Shown here in pieces: positions 57,619 to 64,000 of a stretch of 64,000 nucleotides of DNA; position 1 is the first letter of the stretch; each line of letters opens with the position of its first letter. The position numbers and the translations under genes are program-made. Source of the DNA: Kingdonia uniflora (Eukaryota > Streptophyta > Magnoliopsida > Ranunculales > Circaeasteraceae); assembly GCA_014058105.1 (NCBI GenBank), contig JACGCM010001161.1:1302001-1366000 (forward strand), given 5' to 3'. Below the pieces are notes generated by a model. The model did not search any database. It worked only from the letters and a program-made list of their open reading frames with translations, and had not been told where the DNA came from.

Positions 57619-60600
57619 TTTCTCGTCATCAACTCTTAAAATCTCACTTTCTCTCTCTCTAGAATTCTATTTTTCTGAAAAACTCTCAACGAAGGAGAGA
57701 GAAAACAAAATGTATCGAAAAGCAAAACCTGAAACGCTACAGGATTGGATTCTACACTGTAATTTGCAGAGTGGATCATGATCCAATTCAATGTTTTAGT
57801 TTTCTTCTCTTATTTTAAGCTTTCGGAGAGTTGGGGGAAACAAAATTGAAAATAAACCAGCGCGAAAGGCTAATGTGCGCATCGTTATCAGGGTGCTGAC
57901 ACGTACGCTGGAGAGTCACCTTATTGGACCACGTAAGCAAAATGTTACCTTCTTTTTTTGTTTCCAGCAGTTTTTTTTTAAGGCAATGAAAGTGCCGATT
58001 CAAATGCCAATTCTAATATATAGTCTCACGTTGGGCAAATCAAGTCTTGCACCTCAAAGAATAAGATCGTTGGGCTACTCTTATTACTAATTGTTTTGAG
58101 ATGAAACTTTAGTTCTCATACGGTATCAGAGCGAGCGAGAGTTTTTCTTCCATGTCATCCAAGTATTTGAAAGCGCATTAAACTTTATTAATTTTGGAGA
58201 AATCTCTACTTCAAAAAAAGTAAAAAAAAAATTGGAGCTAGATCATGTTGTTTAACATCGGCACCGCTTGGTATGCTGAAAAGTGTATATGATCGAAAAC
58301 ATTTCCAGTGATTTACACAATTGCTGACACTTAATAGCTAAGCCTTGTTGTCGTACCTGAATCCAATCCGGTGTACCAACCGTGGCCACATAAAGAAAGT
58401 GATGTAGTTGGTTTTATGGAACTTGATCTTATAGTGATCATATATTAGTTGGAGCAGTTACAAGGTCAGAATCGGACAATCGTCACTGATGAGCTCGAAC
58501 AATTTGCACACATTTGTATGATAGAAATGGCCTTTATTATCCTTAATGACGTAAATGACTGTTTGGAACTTCAACGGCATCTGACCTTATCCGGCAATAG
58601 TGAATTTGGCTTAAACGAGTTATGTCCTCATGTATCTCTACATTAGACCCTGCAATGCGTCCAACCAAGTTGTTTTACTCGGGTTCATGTTGTTACAGCA
58701 TGACAATTTGCTTGAACTCGAAGCAAACTAGTATAATGCATGGGTGGATTATTTTTTAAAACATGATGCTTAGCGGTCGCATATAGTGGCGCATGAGGAA
58801 GTACGGGTTCAAAAATCAAAAATGACCGCTTGATCGTAAAATATTTTGTTATATAATAAGTCATCTTAACTTAAATATTTGCTAAAAAAATTTAAATAGT
58901 TTCATTTTCGATAATGAACTGATATTCCCATGGGGCTATATATGTTGTTTTATAAATATTTTGAGCTGTTTGAGCCACACATTTCGTTTTATGCTATGGA
59001 ATTAAGATCTTTAAAGGAATTTATCTTGTTATTATTGTATGCAATTATAAGCAAAGTGTTATTAACGAGAATACGGATCCGTTTCAATTCTACGCCAATT
59101 AATAGCAAAACTACAAACAAAAATATATTAATTTAACATAAATTTAATCTCAAAACTTAAGTTCAACTTCAACTTCAACTTCAACTTTAACAACCAAAAA
59201 AAAATTACACCACCTTACTGCATTTATTCTCCAAAACCCTAATTATCTCATTAGAAAAATCTCTCTCAATCCTACTACCCAAAAATAGAGTAAACACAAT
59301 ATTAAAACAACTTCAGTATACTTATCTAACTAACATAGGCTAGGTTTCGAACACGACTGTGTGACGTGTCACATCAGATTTTTTCCATCTGTATTTTTTC
59401 TAAGAAGCATGCATGTTGTTACTTGTGGACTGCTATGGAAAATGTTATCCACAATCAAGAGGAATGAACTTTTCTTGCACATATCTGTGTGAACATGTAT
59501 ATTTTGATCAGCTTATTTCATTTGCACGTGTTTCTGACGTACATACGCTCTTCTTATATCTAACCCTGTCGCGAAGAATTCTAGTCACAACTACATAATG
59601 GAGGAGATTCAAGATGATATTGATGAAGGCTGAATACGGCTGATCTGATGGCTTGTTCTAGAGAGCATTGCTTAAGTATGAAGACTGACTGAAGTAAAAC
59701 GATTATGATGGTTTTATAAGCTTGTGTGATTTATTAATTGGGACTAAAACATTTGGTGCTTCCAATCCCAAATAGAATATTACACGAATATGGCATGGTG
59801 GGTTCATGTTTGCTTTTGCTGGATCGTGTTTAGCTATGAGAGGATTTTCAATACTATCTAAATCCTTCAATTCTTCTCAACACAAAGAATTGGTGTATCA
59901 AAGAAACACCAACATGATAAGAAAGTTAGCGCGTGTACACGAGGTATCACGAGCAAATTAAGCATGCCACACAAGGATAGAAGTACCCTAAATTGTAATA
60001 TAGATATTATGTTATAGAATAGATCACACCATGGAAAATCTTTATACGAAAATTGAAAGCAACAGTAACCACAAATATCGTTAAGGGGATCATGAAGCAT
60101 TCAGAAGTCCTGTTTGATGCCTGGGTGAAAGGCATGTCAAAACCTCATAGAACATGTATGAGAAAATATAGTGCAATTAGGCTTGGCTAAAGTGGAGCTT
60201 TATAAGCAAGGATTAATATTTGCAAATGGCAAGGAATAAGATAAAAACAAAAAGTGGCAAGGATGGCCCACAAATTAGTTTAACTTACATAGAACCTAAA
60301 AGTTTAAAAAAAGAAACAGTCACCGTATATGTCTTCTCTAAACAATATATAGTAGAAAATCCGATGTTGGTGTTTCAAAATCTCTCACCTCCTCGGGTGG
60401 GCTATCTTTAAACCACTCCACTAAAAATCAAAAAACTCCATAACTTCATCTTTAATCTCACCTCACATAATCAAAGTCGTTGATATTTATGCCGATTTTG
60501 ACTTCATTGGCAGTGCCAGTTATGTGTTTGAAGGGGGATTTATCGGGACTAACTAGTAAAAGACTTCGGTTGGAAAGTGATCGTAGAAAACCAACGCGTT

Positions 60601-60859
60601 AAAAATCTCAGGTTTCTAATGTCGGGTATTTAGTATTTTCTTTCTTGCATCTTTTTGAGGATATGTAAGAAAAATATATTTGTCCATTTGTGTTTAGAGC
60701 TCTCATTCGAGCTTGCGTTGACGGGATTTTCGCAAGGATGCCCTTCATGTTTATACTCGGATGAACGATCGAAACATTATTAATGATGGTTTGGCGACAA
60801 AGAATAAAAAAAGATTTTGTACTAGTTTCCAGAGAAAACCCATTTGTGATTTACACACC
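57619..60859. other. Kinase upstream region and gene-poor stretch
   Basis: The minus-strand kinase 5' UTR and promoter begin here and include a CT-rich tract (about 57640-57662). Apart from the LTR/PBS remnant at 58021-58132 and a CAACTT microsatellite (about 59160-59186), I see nothing identifiable. The open frames at 58449-58646 and 59413-59598 have no recognised motif or splice support. Confidence 0.45.
58021..58132 (+). mobile_element. LTR end plus primer-binding-site remnant
   Basis: The sequence GTCTCACGTTGGGCAAATCA, then AATAAGATCGTTGGGCTACT and TTTTGAGATGAAACT, ends in CTCATA. It is followed by CGGTATCAGAGC, one mismatch from the initiator-Met primer binding site TGGTATCAGAGC. This layout is that of a small Copia/TRIM LTR edge. 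The element body is not recognisable downstream. Confidence 0.5.
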
Positions 60860-63800
60860 TTTTTTTTTTTTTTTTTGATTGGCAAACCGTAGATTAATAA
60901 ACAGAATGTGTTACAAAAGTGGTGTTATCTTTCTCGAGGGTCATATACAGCCACTCGGGAGGGGAGTCACACCAAGACCACAAAAAATTATCACCCAAAG
61001 GCCGAGCGGTTAAAGTATGGGCGACCGAATTAGCACTACGGGGAACATAACAAATACGAATATTGACAAACAAGTGAAAAAAGTGCCAAACAATCCTATA
61101 AGATTGTTTTAGTAGTCCATGACAATGCTGCACAACCATTCTTACAAAATGAGCAGATCGCCTCAGCATATGTCCCAATAACCACCTTCAGAACCCCTCT
61201 CGTTTTGGCCCAGAGAACACCATCCATGACTGCTAGCGCCTTGCCTTCTTCACTGGAGGCAAACCGGCGGGAGGAGACTTGGGCTGCACCAAAAGCATTA
61301 TGAGCATCCCGGATAACTAAACCAATACAATTGAACATTTTATTGTTACAGAAAGAGGCATCAACATTAATTTTTTTCCCAGCCAAGAGCCGGGGGAACC
61401 CATGGAGTCTTGATTGATAGACGGTCCTGTCGAAAAAATGGTTCATTAGAAACCAATTTGTTGACTGTCATTGATAGACGCATCGGATCCGGCTTAATGT
61501 TTTGAAAAGCCCTGACACGTCGCACCTTCCATAGGGACCAATAAAGAGAAAAGGTCACCAGAGTCCATATATCCCGGGCAATAGGCCAGTCCGAGGGGGG
61601 GGGGGAGATCCACATCACGATCCAGTCGTGAATGGAGAGATTGGAAAACATATGAAGCAGACCTCCAAACGTTGATCCAAACCAGACCGCTCAAGTGAAA
61701 GAACAATCCAAAAGGAAGTGATGTAAGGTCTCCGAAGGGGCCGAACACAACGGACAAGATTCATTTGTTAAGGCCAACCAAACTGCAATCTTAGCCCGAC
61801 ATGGAACTATATACCAGAAACATTTCCAGGCAAAAAGTTGAGCCCGAGGAGAAGCCTTATTATTCCAAAATATCAGAAGAAAGGAAGCGGGTCCTGCCAC
61901 CGGCTCCATTTGAGTGCCCGACATCAGAATGCGATAGGCTGATTTAATAGAGAATTTACCATCTTTAGAAGGGCACCACTTAAGGTCATATGTGTCCCCC
62001 TCCCGAGGGATAAAAATATGGTAAATAAGGGACGCCGAAGCATCATCGCACCACCCACATAGTTCCTCCCGACACCAGATTCGCCGGACCGGGTCAATAA
62101 AATGGCTCACCCATTGGGGTCGATCCTCCGACGGAATATTAGCTCGAGGAACCAGTTTCCATCCCACATTTGAAGGGATCCAGTTATCCGTCCAAAACCG
62201 AATCTAAGTCCCCGTCCGGACCTGCCAGCATGAATGATCGGTAATCGTTGAAATCGCAAACTGGACACTGCGCCAAGTCCAGGAGGAATCCGCTTTCTTC
62301 GGGGCTTGCAGAATATCACAGTCCAGAAAATACTTGGCTTTTAAGACTTTACCCCATAAATCATCAGGCTTCTGATGCTAGCGCCAGACAAGTTTGGACA
62401 GATGGGCCTTTGGTTGTCCCTGCCACCCGGATCCTCAACCCCCCTTTCAGTTTGGGACGACAAACTTCTCTTCATTTTTTCATATACAAAGGTTTCTGAG
62501 CATCTTTCCAGTGTCCCCACCAGAAATCCCGTTGGAGTCCATTAATAGTTTTACAAGTGGATTTAGGTAAAGCGAAGCAAGACATCTAGTATGACGGTAT
62601 AGAAGAAGTAACATATTTAATCAGAACAGTACGACCCGCCTGAGATAGAAGTTTCCCCCTCCACGACTGCAGGCGGCTGGAGATACGCTCCTTAATCTTT
62701 TGAAACGTCACGGCTTTGGATTGATTAAAGAAAAGGTTAGTCCTCATGTAACGCTCATCGGGAGGCATAATTTTAACCTTGAGAAGGCGGCTAATGAGAC
62801 GACAATATCGATGCGGGAAGTTCTTACTGAAAAACCCCCGAATTTAGCCAAATTCAGTTGTTGACCAGTCGCCTCGCAAAAATCATCAAGGATACTCTTC
62901 AAAACGTGCGCTTCAGCAATATCGGCCCTGTAGAACAGGAGACAATCATCCGTAAAAAGAAGATGGGAGACCGGGGGAGCTCGCCGGGATGCTTTAATAC
63001 CATGAATCTGATGCGTCGCCTCCTTAGCCCCCAAGGCACGCGATAAACCTTCCATTAAGGTGATAAAAAGGAATGGGGAAAGTAGATCGCCCTGCTGCAG
63101 GCCCCTCGTTGGGGTAATCAGACCTTGGGCAGAGCCGCTAATAAGGACTGAATAACGAACCGTAGAGATGCACTGTTCGATCCAATGACACCACTTAGGG
63201 CTGAAACCAAGGGCTTCCAAGGTCCGAAGTAAAGTACTCCATTCAATCCGATCATAAGCGTTTGACATATCCAGCTTGACACCCATAAGGCCAGTTCGTC
63301 CCTTTTTTCTCTTCATCGTATGGATCAGTTCGTGTGCGAACAACACATTATTCGAGATTTGATGGCCACTCACAAAAGCGCCTTGAAAGGGAGAAATAAA
63401 ACTGTCTAACAGGGGTTTAAGCCGAGTGGAGAGAATCTTAGAAATTATCTTATATGTAACATTGCATAGACTAATAGGCCGAAAATCCTGGGGATGAGCT
63501 TTAGCACCATTCTTAGGAATCATCACGACGTTCGTGGCGTTAATATGAGTGGGTATAAAACCAGAGTTAAAAAAGGTAGTCACTAGACGACAAATATCTG
63601 GCCCCACAACATCCCAGGAACTCTGAAAGAATAATACAGGAAAGCCATCCGGACCCAGAGCTCTATGAGGACCGATACTATCAAGGGCGGCCTTGATTTC
63701 CTCAAGGGCGACCTTCCTCACAAGGTCCTGATTGGCTTCAACCGTTATACACGGGCTATAGTTTTGAATGAAATCTGGAATACCAACAGGATTAGAGGTC

Positions 63801-64000
63801 TGATAATTACGAGCCATATCACGGAGGAAAATTTGTCCGATTTCCGTTGTCTTTCCTGTCCAATTGCCAGTCTTATCTTTAAGCCAATCAATAGAGTTTT
63901 TTTACGCTATGAGAGAGTTTGCATATGAAAAAATTTAGTATTTCGGTCCCCGTCAGACAGCCATGTCACACGGGATTTTTGACGCCATAAGATCTCTTCT
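60860..64000 (-). mobile_element. L1-type LINE on the minus strand, 5' end outside window
   Basis: A T-run (60860-60876) marks the poly(A) end. Reading leftwards from 64000, the minus strand encodes the pre-RT linker [20 protein letters not shown] (with one in-frame stop after it). The reverse transcriptase follows (63817-62744: ALGPDGFPVLFF, PISLCNVTYKIISKIL, GLQQGDLLSPFLF and the catalytic FTDD). Then come a frameshifted RT tail (62768-62586), a zinc-binding region (62167-61691: CPLCSAPSETLHHFLLDC) and RNase H (61446-61096: NVDASF, EEGKALAVMDGV). The expected third RNase H acidic residue region reads VIGTYAEAI. The endonuclease would lie beyond the window. Confidence 0.88.
62744..63817 (-). 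pseudogene. LINE reverse transcriptase, open but in a broken ORF2
   Basis: A 357-residue uninterrupted piece of LINE ORF2 covering the fingers and palm of the reverse transcriptase, with FTDDCLLF as catalytic centre in place of the usual FADD. It ends through a frameshift after NLAKFGGFS-like sequence, and the preceding linker has a stop near 63905. The element copies itself by target-primed reverse transcription when intact. This one is defective but less decayed than the LINE at 26340-27883. Confidence 0.85.

Noticed and set aside
61591..61606. G-run as a possible G-quadruplex or assembly gap edge
   Set aside because: It is a single short homopolymer inside LINE coding sequence and more likely a slippage indel.

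Overview
This is a eudicot-type plant nuclear genomic window. Genes have many GT-AG introns, intergenic DNA is AT-rich and full of transposons (Ty3/gypsy LTR elements, LINEs, Harbinger- and hAT-like MITEs), and the gene set is plant-specific. I cannot name the species. Reading each gene exon by exon gave five apparently intact protein-coding genes: a CER2-type BAHD protein (- strand, 5126-6488), a SICKLE-like gene (- strand, 9451-13711), a two-domain dsRNA-binding protein (+ strand, 28520-31217), the Rab geranylgeranyltransferase alpha subunit (+ strand, 32715-36454) and a CTR1/EDR1-type Raf-like kinase (- strand, 42129-57618, 15 exons). In all five, splice phases join without a break.

From memory of the Arabidopsis annotation, CER2, SICKLE, RGTA1 and a CTR1-like kinase are consecutive genes on chromosome 4 (about At4g24480 to At4g24510). 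The window keeps the same order, which supports the assignments. The dsRNA-binding gene lies between SICKLE and RGTA and looks like an addition to that block.

Layout. 1-4378: a broken copy of the SICKLE 3' end, split by a 2.3-kb LTR-like insertion and joined to a 5'-truncated chloroplast FBPase fragment. 5.1-6.5 kb: CER2. 7.2 kb: a slightly decayed tRNA-Ala. 7.3-8.9 kb: MITEs. 9.4-13.7 kb: SICKLE, with a 3.2-kb intron holding a 236-bp solo LTR with perfect target-site duplication. 13.8-14.5 kb: an array of about 12 short palindromes upstream of SICKLE. 15.9-18.7 kb: a decayed TTL (TPR-thioredoxin-like) pseudogene. 19.6-26 kb: an F-box-like pseudogene split by a 5.6-kb Ty3/gypsy element. 26.3-27.9 kb: a LINE 3' end. 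28.5-36.5 kb: the dsRNA-binding protein and RGTA. 36.6-37.4 kb: a fibrillarin retropseudogene. 39.6-41 kb: an mTERF pseudogene with a duplicated 3' end. 42.1-57.6 kb: the kinase, whose introns hold a deleted LTR element, two Harbinger-like MITEs, a 1.4-kb long-TIR element and an intron duplication. 58 kb: an LTR/PBS remnant. 60.9-64 kb: a second LINE on the - strand, running off the window.

The intact genes are unrelated housekeeping or regulatory functions (cuticular wax, RNA processing, small-RNA pathways, Rab prenylation, kinase signalling) and form no operon-like system. The most unusual non-coding signals are the GCCRAATNATTYGGC palindrome array and the TTCGAA-centred palindromes in the LTRs of both gypsy elements.
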